64,000 bases of DNA. Origin: JAXMHB01 sp046346965 (GTDB taxonomy: Bacteria; Pseudomonadota; Gammaproteobacteria; Xanthomonadales; SZUA-5). This document shows positions 1 through 8,425 of this stretch, one piece after another; position 1 is the stretch's first letter; every line of letters begins with the position of its first letter. The notes beneath the pieces were generated by a model that was given only the letters and a program-made list of their open reading frames with translations, made no database searches and had not been told where the DNA came from. The stretch covers positions 1 to 64,000 of the forward strand of contig JAXMHB010000015.1 in NCBI GenBank assembly GCA_046346965.1, given 5' to 3'. A program made the position numbers and the translations under genes.

Positions 1-86
1 ACAATGACCAGCACGGCCAGCACGAACAGCCAGATCATGCGCCGCGATTTGCGGCGCGCCTGGGCCTGGTGCTCGAAGAAATTCAT
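1..86 (-). CDS. M48-family metalloprotease, N-terminal fragment
   Basis: Only the first 28 or so codons lie in the window; the gene runs off the left edge on the minus strand. The start is MNFFEHQAQARRKSRR followed by a hydrophobic stretch (WLFVLAVLV). This short basic N-terminus plus membrane segment is typical of the membrane-anchored M48 (HtpX/Ste24-like) peptidases that sit directly after lemA in Xanthomonadaceae. It begins 17 bases after the lemA stop, so the two are probably one transcript. The HExxH catalytic motif would lie outside the window, so the family call rests on the N-terminus and neighbour only. Confidence 0.6.
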   Translation of the reverse strand, partial: MNFFEHQAQARRKSRRMIWLFVLAVLVI

Positions 87-103
87 CGACTTGCGCGGTG
101 CAC

Positions 104-694
104 TCAGCTGAAGCTGACGCGCGGCACCTCGCGCTTGGCAGGATCGTCCAACTCCAGATAACTGGCGGCGCCGAAGGCAAACATGCCGGCGACGAGGTTG
201 TTGGGGAACACCTCGCGCTGATTGTTGTAGCCGAGCACGGCATCGTTGTAGGCCTGCCGCGCGAAGGCGACTTTGTTCTCGGTGCTGGTCAACTCCTCCG
301 ACAATTGCATCATCGTGGTGTTGGCCTTCAAGTCCGGATAAGCCTCGCTGAGCGCAAACAATCGACCCAGCGCGCCGCTCAACTGATTCTCCGCGGCGGC
401 CAACTGCTGCACCGCCGCCGCATTGCCGGGATCGGCGCTGGCGGCGCGCAGGCCGCTGACGGCCGAATTGCGCGCCTGGATCACCGCTTCCAGCGTCTCG
501 CGCTCGTGCTTGATGTAGCCCTTGGCGATCTCGACCAGATTCGGGATCAGATCGTGTCGACGCGTCAGCTGCACATCGATCTGGCTGAACGCGTTCTTGT
601 AGCCGTTACGGGCAGTCACCAGCCCGTTGTAGACGCTGATCAGGAACGCCACCACCGCCACCAGCAAGACCAGCACCACGACTGTCGACCACAT
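104..694 (-). CDS. lemA: LemA family protein
   Basis: A 196-residue protein with one N-terminal membrane segment (residues about 4-18) followed by a long helical domain. Residues such as NGLVTARN and FSQIDVQLTRRHDLIPNLVEIAKGY are the LemA family core. LemA proteins are membrane-anchored helical-bundle proteins of unclear biochemical role. In many proteobacteria they are encoded next to an M48 metalloprotease, as here. Length is normal for the family. The ATG start follows a divergent gap of about 75 bases to the serine hydrolase gene, which would hold both promoters. Confidence 0.9.
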   Translation of the reverse strand: MWSTVVVLVLLVAVVAFLISVYNGLVTARNGYKNAFSQIDVQLTRRHDLIPNLVEIAKGYIKHERETLEAVIQARNSAVSGLRAASADPGNAAAVQQLAAAENQLSGALGRLFALSEAYPDLKANTTMMQLSEELTSTENKVAFARQAYNDAVLGYNNQREVFPNNLVAGMFAFGAASYLELDDPAKREVPRVSFS

Positions 695-769
695 GCCGCA
701 CCTCCACCCAGACGATAGGAAACGCGCTACGATTCAACATCTTGCAGGCAGCATACCACGGGGGTTCGA

Positions 770-2026
770 ATGCTCTGGAAAGCGCTCGCCGCTTTGCTGC
801 TGGCCGCGGCAGGCGCCACGTCCGCAGTCGCGGCATCGGCTGGCGGCAACAGCGGCCCGGCGCCCGCCGACGCCCTCGCGCAGGAAGTGCGCGGCTGGGT
901 CGAAGTGGTTGCCGCCAGCGGCGCCGCCCCGGCGCTGGCGGTGGCGATCGTGCGCCCGGGTCAGCCGGACGCGCTGATCACCGCCGGCGTGCCCTACAGC
1001 GGTGCCGTCGATGCCATCGACGAGCACACGGTATTCCGGCTGGCCTCGGTGTCGAAAGGCTTTGCCGCGACGCTGTGCGGTCTGCTGGCCGATGCCGGCT
1101 TCATGGCGATGGATCAGAGCGTGGTCGATCTGGTGCCCGGCCTCAAGCTGGCCGACCCGAACGCCGAAACGGCGCTGACGCTGGAACGCCTGCTGAGCCA
1201 TCAGACCGGCCTGCCGCACCACACCTTCGACATGAAGCTGGAGGCGAACGCCTCGGTCAGCGATCTGCTGCAGTCCCTGCCCACCGTGCCCCCCGCCTGT
1301 GCCGTGGGCGGCTGCTACGCCTATCAGAACGTGATGTTCAACCTCGCCGCCGATGTGGCCTTCGGCGCCGTCGGCAGCTTCTTCCCGGTCGAGCTCAGCC
1401 GTCAGCTGCTGGTGCCGCTGCAGATGACTGACACCTCGGTGGGACGCGAGGCCTTGCTCGACGAGCGCAACTGGGCGCGCCCGCATGTCTATACGCGCGG
1501 CGGCTGGACCGCGGTGGAGCCCAAGCCCACCTACTACCAACTGCCGGCCGCGGCCGGAGTCAATTCGAGCATTCGCGATGTCGCGATCTGGATGCGTGCC
1601 CAGCTGGGCGAGTTCCCCGAGGTGCTGCCGGAATCGGTGCTGACCATGGTGCACACACCGCGCATCGATACGCCGGGTGAACTGGCCGGCCCGCGTTGGC
1701 GTCGCGAGCGCGTCAGCGCGGCCAGCTATGCCCTGGGCTGGCGGGTGTTCGAGTACGCCGGTCATCCGCTGGTGTTTCATGCCGGCGCCGTGCAGGGATA
1801 CCGGGCCATGGTCGGCTTGTTGCCGGATCAGGGTTTCGGCGTCGCCATCCTGTGGAATTCCAACAGCGGCGTCCCGGGTGGCCTGTTTCCGCGCGTGCTC
1901 GATCGCCAGTTGGAACTCGGCGGACCCGACTGGCTGGATTTGCGTCAGCTGCAGCTGGCCAGCCAACGCAAGGCGCCGGGGCGCGCCAACGCGCGTCCGG
2001 TGGCGCGCTTGATCAAGGCGGGATGA
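770..2026 (+). CDS. Secreted serine hydrolase, class C beta-lactamase fold
   Basis: A 418-residue protein with an N-terminal signal peptide (hydrophobic residues 5-22, Ala-rich cleavage region). The penicillin-binding/class C beta-lactamase signature is present: S93-V-S-K96 (SxxK, nucleophile and base), Y185-Q-N187 (YxN), and HAG near residue 337 in the place of KTG. The SHQTGL motif near residue 143 is also usual in this family. Members range from beta-lactamases to esterases and D-aminopeptidases; HxG instead of KTG is commoner in the esterase/peptidase branches, so antibiotic resistance should not be assumed. It acts in the periplasm or outside the cell. It stands alone, divergent from lemA, and is followed by a long repeat-filled gap. 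Confidence 0.85.
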   Translation: MLWKALAALLLAAAGATSAVAASAGGNSGPAPADALAQEVRGWVEVVAASGAAPALAVAIVRPGQPDALITAGVPYSGAVDAIDEHTVFRLASVSKGFAATLCGLLADAGFMAMDQSVVDLVPGLKLADPNAETALTLERLLSHQTGLPHHTFDMKLEANASVSDLLQSLPTVPPACAVGGCYAYQNVMFNLAADVAFGAVGSFFPVELSRQLLVPLQMTDTSVGREALLDERNWARPHVYTRGGWTAVEPKPTYYQLPAAAGVNSSIRDVAIWMRAQLGEFPEVLPESVLTMVHTPRIDTPGELAGPRWRRERVSAASYALGWRVFEYAGHPLVFHAGAVQGYRAMVGLLPDQGFGVAILWNSNSGVPGGLFPRVLDRQLELGGPDWLDLRQLQLASQRKAPGRANARPVARLIKAG

Positions 2027-2406
2027 AGGCCACAGACGCGCGGACCACCCGCGACTCACCCAAAGCGCAGCCAGCGGGCATCGAGTTCGGCATCGCCGAC
2101 CCAGCGACGACGGCCGTCAAGTGTCCGAACTCAACTCTCGGGCGACAGTGTCGAGAGCGCGCCACCGTCGGCGGTTCGTCGACCAGCGCCGGCTGCTCGT
2201 CTGTGCAGCGCTGGCGGTCGCCACCGGGCGGCGGGGCGCCGTCAGCGAGCGGCTGGCGTCGGCGCTTGTTGCTCGGAAGGCCGTCGCTGAAGGCGCGGCG
2301 TCGGTGGATCGACGGCTGGCGTCCGATGATGGGGCTTGCGGGTTTGCGGTTGCTGCTGCGCAGTAGCAACCACGAACGCCGGAGCGTCGTCGTTGAGGCT
2401 GCGCCG

Positions 2407-2704
2407 TCCATCGATGAACGCTGGCAGCTCATCGATGGTGGTGCACAGGTCCAACGTTGATGGTGCAGTGGTTCATCGACGAAGGTCGGCGCTCCATCGA
2501 CGAGCCCGCGGAGTTCATCAACGAGGGTCGGCGCTTCATCGACGAGTCTGCGGCGTTCATCGTTGGACGTGCGCAGGTCCAACGTTGATATTGCAGCGGT
2601 TCATCGACGAAGGTCTGCGCTCCATCGACGAGCCCGCAGCGTTCATCGACGAAGGTCGGCGCTCCATCGACGAGTCTGCGGCGTTCATCGTTGGTAGTGA
2701 CAGC
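2407..2704. repeat. Hierarchical tandem repeat: 21-bp monomers inside a 128-bp unit
   Basis: The gap 2027-2873 has no gene I can support. Its core is an array of 21-bp monomers of the type TTCATCGACGAAGGTCGGCGC alternating with TCCATCGACGAGTCTGCGGCG. Monomers begin at 2407, 2428, 2472, 2493, 2514, 2535, 2556, 2600, 2621, 2642, 2663 and 2684. A 23-base variant beginning GTCCAACGTTGAT stands at 2449 and again at 2577. So 2449-2576 and 2577-2704 are two copies of a 128-bp higher-order unit (23 + 5x21). Bases about 2160-2406 look like older, degenerate monomers. Translated on the plus strand the array gives FIDEGRR/SIDEPAA heptads, but frames are broken by the 23-base spacers and no start or family supports a gene. 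Confidence 0.85.
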
Positions 2705-2836
2705 GCCATTGATGGCCCAAGGCGACCGTGATCCAGGCTGGTGCAGTGGTGCCCGCGGATGCACGGTCATCTGCGACTGGCCACGCCCCGCTTGAGCTGA
2801 TCGACCGCCAAGTCAGACGCGGCGTTCGGCCGGTGC

Positions 2837-2864
2837 GCCCCGACCGACGGCTGTCGATCGGGGC
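2837..2864 (-). terminator. Stem-loop 10 bases after the TonB-like lipoprotein gene
   Basis: GCCCCGACCGAC, loop GGCT, GTCGATCGGGGC: a 12-bp stem with a single G-T/C mismatch position, just beyond the stop codon at 2874 on the minus strand. There is no U-tract, so it may be a 3'-end stabiliser or Rho-assisted terminator rather than a classical intrinsic one. Confidence 0.45.
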
Positions 2865-2873
2865 TGTCTGGGC

Positions 2874-3875
2874 CTAGTTCAACGTGAATTCCAGGCGTTG
2901 GCGCGCGCGCGCCGCTACCGGCTTGCCGCCCTCGATGCGCGGGCTGAACTTCCACTGGCTCAACGCGCGCATGGCTTCGCGATCAAAGACGCGACGCGGA
3001 TTGGCATTGACGACTTCCACGTCCTGCACGTCGCCGGAGGCCGTGATCGTGAAGGACAACTCCACCCAGCCCTCGGTACGCGAGCGCAGCGCCTGCGAGG
3101 GATAGCTGGCGTTGACCTTCTTGAGCAGCTGGAAATCTTTGTTCTGCGGGGCCGTTTGCGCGGACACCGGCGGCGGCGTGCTGACCGATGCCACCTGCGT
3201 CGGCGGTGCCGTCGCGGGCGTAGTCGCCGGTGCAGGCGCCGTGGTGGCCGGAGCCGGTGCCGGCGCGGTTGCGCGCGGCGGCGTCGCTGCCGGCGGCGGA
3301 GCAGCCTGAGCCGCTGCCGTCTGCGCACTCTGCTCGCGCGCCTGACGCTCGGCCAGCCGTGCCGCCTCTTCCTCGGCCACGCGGCGCTGCTCGTCGGCGC
3401 GCCGCTGGTTGACGATGCGCTGCTCCAGCCCGGTCACGACCACCGACGTCGGCTGTGCGCGCTTGAGCAGCGCCACCGCCGCCTGCGCCTCGTCGAGGCG
3501 ACCACCCTCGATCATCTGCTCGGCCGAGCCCTGCGCCTGTGGCATCAAGTCGAGCACCGCCACCTGTGCATCGCGGTTGTCCGGCTGCAGTTCCAGCACT
3601 TTCAGGTAGAACTCGATGGAGTTGTTGCCTGGCGGCGACACATAACGCTGATCGCGCAATGCGGCGCGGGCAGCCTCCAGTAGTTCGGGCACCGTCTGCG
3701 GCGCGGTCGGAGCAGCGGCCGGGGCCGCCGGTGTGGGTGCCGCTGCTGGCGCCGGCGCGGTACTGGCCGCGGGCGTCGGCGCCGGCGCCTCATCGCCACC
3801 GCACCCCGCCAACCCGGCGAGCGCGACGGACATCGCCACCGCCGCCAGAATCCTGGATTTGCGCGTTTCGTTCAT
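2874..3875 (-). CDS. TonB C-terminal domain lipoprotein
   Basis: A 333-residue predicted lipoprotein. The start chosen, MNETRKSR, has an AAGGTG ribosome site and opens a signal peptide ending in the lipobox LAGC. After a Pro/Ala-rich linker comes a short helical module (about residues 60-135; PPGNNSIEFYLKVLELQPDN), then a coiled Arg/Glu-rich stretch, a second Pro/Ala linker, and a C-terminal TonB-type domain (VNASYPSQAL, GWVELSFTI, FDREAMRALSQWKFSP). The TonB domain normally contacts outer-membrane receptors; a lipoprotein anchor instead of an inner-membrane helix is unusual, so energy transduction is not assured. A paralogue with the same middle module but a membrane helix lies at 39752-40729. 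It is a single gene, flanked by repeats on both sides. Confidence 0.8.
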   Translation of the reverse strand: MNETRKSRILAAVAMSVALAGLAGCGGDEAPAPTPAASTAPAPAAAPTPAAPAAAPTAPQTVPELLEAARAALRDQRYVSPPGNNSIEFYLKVLELQPDNRDAQVAVLDLMPQAQGSAEQMIEGGRLDEAQAAVALLKRAQPTSVVVTGLEQRIVNQRRADEQRRVAEEEAARLAERQAREQSAQTAAAQAAPPPAATPPRATAPAPAPATTAPAPATTPATAPPTQVASVSTPPPVSAQTAPQNKDFQLLKKVNASYPSQALRSRTEGWVELSFTITASGDVQDVEVVNANPRRVFDREAMRALSQWKFSPRIEGGKPVAARARQRLEFTLN

Positions 3876-4056
3876 AGCGTTCACCTTGTTCCCCAGTAAG
3901 CGTGTCGACGTGCGAGCAGGCACCCCCCGATGCCTTGCTGCGAACGCGGTCACACATTCGCGACTCAAACCAAGGTTACACGATTAACTCAGGAGCGTGA
4001 AAAGTTCAAACCATCCCGGAACACTTCGAAGCAATCTGCCGGAAAGCCCTGCGAGC

Positions 4057-4240
4057 TGGGGAGCCGCTTGCCAAACATGGGTGCGTCGGGACCCGGGACT
4101 CGGGACTCGGGACTCGGGATGCGGGATGCGGGATGCAGGATGCAGGGTGCAGGGTGCAGGATGCAGGACACGGAACTCGCCAGTTTGAGATGCGAGTAAG
4201 TGCGTCGTAGGCGAGACAGGGACGCTCGCCAAACGAGCGC
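4057..4240 (+). repeat. Dispersed 3'-end element copy with 13 tandem heptamers
   Basis: The gap 3876-4301 has no gene. It holds one copy of a dispersed element: the TTGCCAAACATGGGTGCGT motif at 4068-4086, then heptamers, then a CGAGTAAG...GTAGGCGAGAC...GGGAC tail at 4190-4230. The heptamers run in perfect 7-base register from 4087 to 4177: CGGGACC, CGGGACT x3, CGGGATG x3, CAGGATG, CAGGGTG x2, CAGGATG, CAGGACA, CGGAACT. The gradual drift along the array suggests stepwise slippage plus mutation. Other copies are at 20866, 45601, 46018 (inverted), 49299 and 62110. Confidence 0.8.
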
Positions 4241-4301
4241 GCGGAGGAGTGGGATCGGCGCGAGGACGGCGGGACCAGCCTGTCTGCCTCAAGAAAGCCG
4301 C

Positions 4302-5390
4302 TCAGACCTTCCCCAGCAGTGCCTCCAGCGCCGCAGCTCGGTCCTCCTGGCGCAGGGGTTCGATCACCGGGTCCAATCGACCCTCGATGATGTCGCCCAG
4401 TTGGTACAAGGTCAGGTTGATGCGATGGTCGGTCAAGCGACCCTGCGGGAAGTTGTAGGTGCGTATGCGTTGAGAGCGATCACCACTACCAACCTGCAGA
4501 CGGCGCTCGTCCGACTGTTGCTGCGCCTGGCGCGAGCGCTCGGCGTCGAGCAAGCGCGCCTGCAGCAGACTGAGCGCCCGGGCGCGGTTCTTGTGCTGGG
4601 AGCGTTCATCCTGGCATTCGACGACGATGCCGGTGGGCAGATGAGTGATGCGGATCGCCGAGTCAGTCTTGTTGACGTGCTGTCCGCCCGCCCCGGAGGC
4701 GCGAAAAGTGTCGACCTTGATATCAGCGGGGCTGATCGGCGCTGCGTCGACCTCATCCAGCTCGGGCAGGATCGCCACGGTGCAGGCGGAGGTATGGATG
4801 CGACCCTGCGCTTCGGTCTCCGGCACCCGCTGCACGCGATGGGTGCCCGACTCGAACTTGAGGAAGGAGTAGGCACCCTGGCCTTCGACGCGGGCGATCA
4901 CTTCCTTGTAGCCGCCGTGCTCGCCCGGGCTTTGGCTGAGCACCTCGACGCGCCAGCCGCGTGCTTCGGCGTAGCGCGTGTACATGCGGAACAGGTCGCC
5001 GGCGAAGATCGCCGCCTCGTCACCGCCGGTGCCGGCGCGGATCTCCAGGAACAGATTGCGCTCGTCGCGCGGGTCCGGCGGCACCAGATCAAGCGCCAGC
5101 GTGCGCCCCAGCGTCTCCAGATGCGTCGCGAGCTCCGCCGCCTCGGCCTGCGCCATCTCGCGCATCTCGCCGGATTCCACCTCGGCCATCGCCTGCGCCG
5201 CCTGCAGATCGCGCTCCAGCCGCTGATACTCGGCATAGTCTTGGCTGAGCCGCTCCAGCTGCGCGTACTCGCGCGAGAGTTCGCGGAAACGGGCGCCATC
5301 GCCCATGGTTTCCGGCTGGGCCAGCAACAGTCCCACTTCCTGCAGGCGATCCTGCATATCGGCAAGCTTGTGGCGTATGCGTGGATTCAT
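4302..5390 (-). CDS. prfA: Peptide chain release factor 1
   Basis: A 362-residue class I release factor that terminates translation at UAA and UAG. The peptidyl-tRNA hydrolysis motif GGQ is in GAGGQHVNKTDSAIR. The stop-codon reading loop is PET in RVPETEAQGRIHTSAC (PAT in E. coli; PxT is the RF1 signature). The start MNPRIRHKLADM is chosen because it aligns with the usual RF1 N-terminus; in-frame upstream codons overlap hemA. The GGQ glutamine is the substrate of PrmC, whose gene is at 43887-44741. It lies 34 bases after hemA, the widespread hemA-prfA pairing. Confidence 0.97.
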   Translation of the reverse strand: MNPRIRHKLADMQDRLQEVGLLLAQPETMGDGARFRELSREYAQLERLSQDYAEYQRLERDLQAAQAMAEVESGEMREMAQAEAAELATHLETLGRTLALDLVPPDPRDERNLFLEIRAGTGGDEAAIFAGDLFRMYTRYAEARGWRVEVLSQSPGEHGGYKEVIARVEGQGAYSFLKFESGTHRVQRVPETEAQGRIHTSACTVAILPELDEVDAAPISPADIKVDTFRASGAGGQHVNKTDSAIRITHLPTGIVVECQDERSQHKNRARALSLLQARLLDAERSRQAQQQSDERRLQVGSGDRSQRIRTYNFPQGRLTDHRINLTLYQLGDIIEGRLDPVIEPLRQEDRAAALEALLGKV

Positions 5391-5424
5391 CGCGAGCTGA
5401 AAGGCCTGAGGGGAAAGCGAGCGC

Positions 5425-6696
5425 TCAACGCGGCTCGCTGGAGTCCGCGTCCGGCGTCCAGAAGCGCGTCGCCCAATCGAGCGAGTCCTCGTCACCATTC
5501 GCGGCAGCGCTGCGCAGGGCAACGGTCGGTCGATGCAACAGGCGGTTGCACAGCGCGTGCGAGAGAAAGGCCAGCGCTTGCTCGGGGGTGTCGCCGTGTC
5601 GCAGTCGCTTGAGTGCGCGATCCAACACTTCGGCGCGCGCCAGATCGGCGCGCTGACGCATGGCGACGATCAGCGAGGAGGCAGCGCGCTCGCGCCACCA
5701 GCCCATGAACTCGTCCACATGCAGGGCGACCATGGACTCGGCTTGCGCCGCCGCTTCGCGACGCCCCCGCAGGCCCTCCTCGACCACGGCGCGCAGGTCG
5801 TCGACGGTGTACAGATAGACATCGTCCAGATCTGCCACGGCCGCGTCGATGTTGCGCGGCACCCCGAGATCAACGGCAAACAGCGGGCGTCGACGGCGCC
5901 CGCCGAAGGCGCGCTTGAGCGCTGCGGCCTGCACCACCGGCTCGGCGCCGTGGGTGGCAGTCACCAGAATGTCGCAGTCGGCCAGATGAGCGTCGAGTTC
6001 ACTCAGGCGTGCCGCCTGACCGCCGATCCGATCTGCCAGCGCGCGCGCCCGTTCCAGCGTGCGGTTGACCACCACGGTGCGGCGCAGCCCGACACCCAGC
6101 AAATGGCGGGCGACCAACTCGATGGTTTCGCCAGCGCCGACGAGAACCGCCTGCCGGCGCGGCATCTCGTCGAACACCTGCGTCGCCAGCCGCACCGCCG
6201 CATAGGCCACCGATACGGCATTGGCGCCGAGGCGGGTCTCGGTGCGCACCGTTTTCGCCACCGAGAAACTGCGCTGCAGCAGTTGTTCGAGCGGACCCGA
6301 CAGCGTGCGGGCATCCTGCGCGAGGCGATAGGCCTGTTTCAGCTGGCCGAGGATCTGCGGTTCGCCAACGACCAGCGAGTCGAGGCCGGTGGCGACACGA
6401 AAAACATGGCGCACCGCCTGCGCATCCTGGTAGCGATAGGTCACCGGCGCCAGTTCGGCCTGCGCCAGCCCGTGAAAGCGCTCCAGCCAGTCCAGGGCAT
6501 GCTGTTCGGCACCCGGTTCGTGATCGACGTAAAGCTCGGTGCGGTTGCAGGTACTGAGAATGGCGGCAGCTTCGACTCCAGGCAGCGCCTGCAGATCGCG
6601 CAGCGCCGTCGGCGTGGTATCCGGGGCAAAAGCGACGCGCTCGCGCAGGGCTACCGGCGCGGTTGCGTGATTGATGCCCAAAGCCAGAATGGCCAT
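5425..6696 (-). CDS. hemA: Glutamyl-tRNA reductase
   Basis: A 423-residue enzyme of the C5 pathway: it reduces Glu-tRNA(Glu) with NADPH to glutamate-1-semialdehyde, the first committed step to haem. The catalytic cysteine is C50 in STC50NRTELY. The NADP domain contains VLVGAGETIEL, and the C-terminal dimerisation helix region is present, so it is full length. The start MAILALGINH matches the family. The gene is divergent from the TPR gene with very little space between starts, so the two promoters must overlap each other's 5' ends. Confidence 0.97.
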   Translation of the reverse strand: MAILALGINHATAPVALRERVAFAPDTTPTALRDLQALPGVEAAAILSTCNRTELYVDHEPGAEQHALDWLERFHGLAQAELAPVTYRYQDAQAVRHVFRVATGLDSLVVGEPQILGQLKQAYRLAQDARTLSGPLEQLLQRSFSVAKTVRTETRLGANAVSVAYAAVRLATQVFDEMPRRQAVLVGAGETIELVARHLLGVGLRRTVVVNRTLERARALADRIGGQAARLSELDAHLADCDILVTATHGAEPVVQAAALKRAFGGRRRRPLFAVDLGVPRNIDAAVADLDDVYLYTVDDLRAVVEEGLRGRREAAAQAESMVALHVDEFMGWWRERAASSLIVAMRQRADLARAEVLDRALKRLRHGDTPEQALAFLSHALCNRLLHRPTVALRSAAANGDEDSLDWATRFWTPDADSSEPR

Positions 6697-6733
6697 AGAA
6701 TGTCGATTGCCCTCGCTAACATCGGGATTGTCC

Positions 6734-8425
6734 TTGCCAGAGCCATCCAAGATCAAGCGCACCGCAGGCCTGCTGACCGTCAGGTTCAGCTGGCTGCTGC
6801 CCGTGCTGTGGCTGAGCGGAGCTCCACTCGCCCTGGCGCAAGCGCGCGTCGATGTCCTCGAGGAGAGCATGCTGGGCGAGTTTGCCTTGCAGGCGGGCGA
6901 TATACCCGGCGCCAGTCATCACTACGGCCGCGCCGCACGCGCCAGCACGCGCATTGAACTGATCGACCGCGCCGCCACGGTAGCGCTGTACGCCAAGGAC
7001 TATGTGACCGCCGAAGCGGTGGGCGATCACTGGCTGGCAACGGAACCGGACAGCGTCGGCGCTCGCCGTGCACTGGCATGGGCGGCATTGGCCACCCGTG
7101 ATCCGGAAGGCGCACTGCCCTGGCTCAAGGCGCTGCTCGAAGCGGCGTCGATCGAAGGTCAGCGCGCAGTCGCGCAGGTGCTGGTCGCTGCGGAGAATCG
7201 CGCCGATGCCCCGGCCGTGCTGCTGCAATTGCTGGACCTCGGCTTGCTGACGACGCTAGACAACGGCCCCAACTGGTCGGCCATAGCCAGCAACCTGAAA
7301 GCACTGGATGCCGCCGCGCAATTGGCCGAAGCCGACGCCCGCGCCCATCCGAAGGATCCGGAAGTCTGGCGCCGCAGTGCCCAGGTGCATCTGGCACGCG
7401 ATGATGCGGCAGCGGCCGAGCGCGCGCTGGCCAAAGCAGTGGATCTGGCACCCGCGGATTTCGACCTGCGGCTGGCACTCGCAACGCTGATGTCCCAGTC
7501 CGGGCGCGTCGATGCCGCCGATCGCGTGCTGGCAGACGCTCCGGTGCAGGACGATCGCAGCTACGCCGCACGCATCGCCAATGCCGCGATCAAGCCAGAC
7601 AGCAAGATTCTGAAGCGCATCCAGAAGGCACTCGAACGCAGCCGCAGCGGCGTGCAGACGCGCGCCTTCCTGCTGGGACAGGTGGCCGAGCTGCGCGATC
7701 AACCGGACCAGGCGCTGCAGTGGTACGCGCAGGAGCCCGCAGGCGCCGCTTGGAACGATGCGCAGTTGCGCCGCGCCGTGCTGCTGGCCCGGCATCACAA
7801 AGACTTGCCGGGCGCACGCCAATTGCTGGCGGAAATGCGCGCCCAGGGCCAGGACGAGGAAGCGAGCGTGGACGCCTGGCTGCTGGAAGCGGAACTGACT
7901 CAGCCGAGCGATCCTGCTGCAGGTGCCCAGATATACGATGAAGCGCTGCAGCAGTACCCGAACGATATCCGCCTGCTGTACGCGCGGGCGATGTATCGGA
8001 TCGGGCTGGACGATGTAGCCGGCCTGGAAGCCGATCTGCGCGCCATCCTCGCGGTGGACCCCGACAATCCGCAGGCGCTGAACGCGCTCGGCTACACGCT
8101 GACCGATCGCACCGAGCGCCACGTCGAAGCCTTGCGGTACATCGAAAAAGCCCTGAAGGCGCAGCCCGACGATCCGGCCTTCATCGACAGCATGGGCTGG
8201 GTGCAATACCGGCTTGGCAAGCATGACGAAGCACTGGTGCATCTGCGCCGGGCCTATCAACTGGCACCAGATGGCGAAGTCGCCGCCCATCTCGGCGAGG
8301 TGCTGTGGGTAGCGGGTCATCACGAGGAAGCACGCGTCCACTGGCGGGATGCATTGAAGCGCTGGCCGGAGAATCGTCCGCTGATCGAGAGCGTGCGCCG
8401 ATTGCAGCCGGATCTGCTGCCGTGA
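6734..8425 (+). CDS. Secreted tetratricopeptide-repeat protein
   Basis: A predicted exported TPR protein of about 560 residues. An N-terminal hydrophobic segment (WLLPVLWLSGAPLALAQA) looks like a signal peptide. The body is a run of TPR-like helix pairs, clearest at the C-terminus (PDNPQALNALGYTLTDR, DDPAFIDSMGWVQYRLGKHDEALVHLRRAY). The gene directly overlaps lolB (stop and GTG share bases) and is upstream of lolB-ispE in a pattern I recognise from Xanthomonadales, so an envelope role is likely. The start is uncertain. An ATG at 6671 or 6689 would overlap the divergent hemA start, so a TTG at 6734 with GGGA six bases upstream is preferred. Confidence 0.8.
   Translation: MPEPSKIKRTAGLLTVRFSWLLPVLWLSGAPLALAQARVDVLEESMLGEFALQAGDIPGASHHYGRAARASTRIELIDRAATVALYAKDYVTAEAVGDHWLATEPDSVGARRALAWAALATRDPEGALPWLKALLEAASIEGQRAVAQVLVAAENRADAPAVLLQLLDLGLLTTLDNGPNWSAIASNLKALDAAAQLAEADARAHPKDPEVWRRSAQVHLARDDAAAAERALAKAVDLAPADFDLRLALATLMSQSGRVDAADRVLADAPVQDDRSYAARIANAAIKPDSKILKRIQKALERSRSGVQTRAFLLGQVAELRDQPDQALQWYAQEPAGAAWNDAQLRRAVLLARHHKDLPGARQLLAEMRAQGQDEEASVDAWLLEAELTQPSDPAAGAQIYDEALQQYPNDIRLLYARAMYRIGLDDVAGLEADLRAILAVDPDNPQALNALGYTLTDRTERHVEALRYIEKALKAQPDDPAFIDSMGWVQYRLGKHDEALVHLRRAYQLAPDGEVAAHLGEVLWVAGHHEEARVHWRDALKRWPENRPLIESVRRLQPDLLP

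Noticed and set aside
734..2059. A 441-codon minus-strand open frame opposite the serine hydrolase
   Set aside because: The plus-strand gene has a signal peptide and all catalytic motifs; the minus frame has none.
2336..2731. A coding gene for a FIDEGRR/SIDEPAA heptad-repeat protein
   Set aside because: 23-base spacers break the frame, several frames on both strands stay open equally well, and no ribosome site or homologous domain supports translation.
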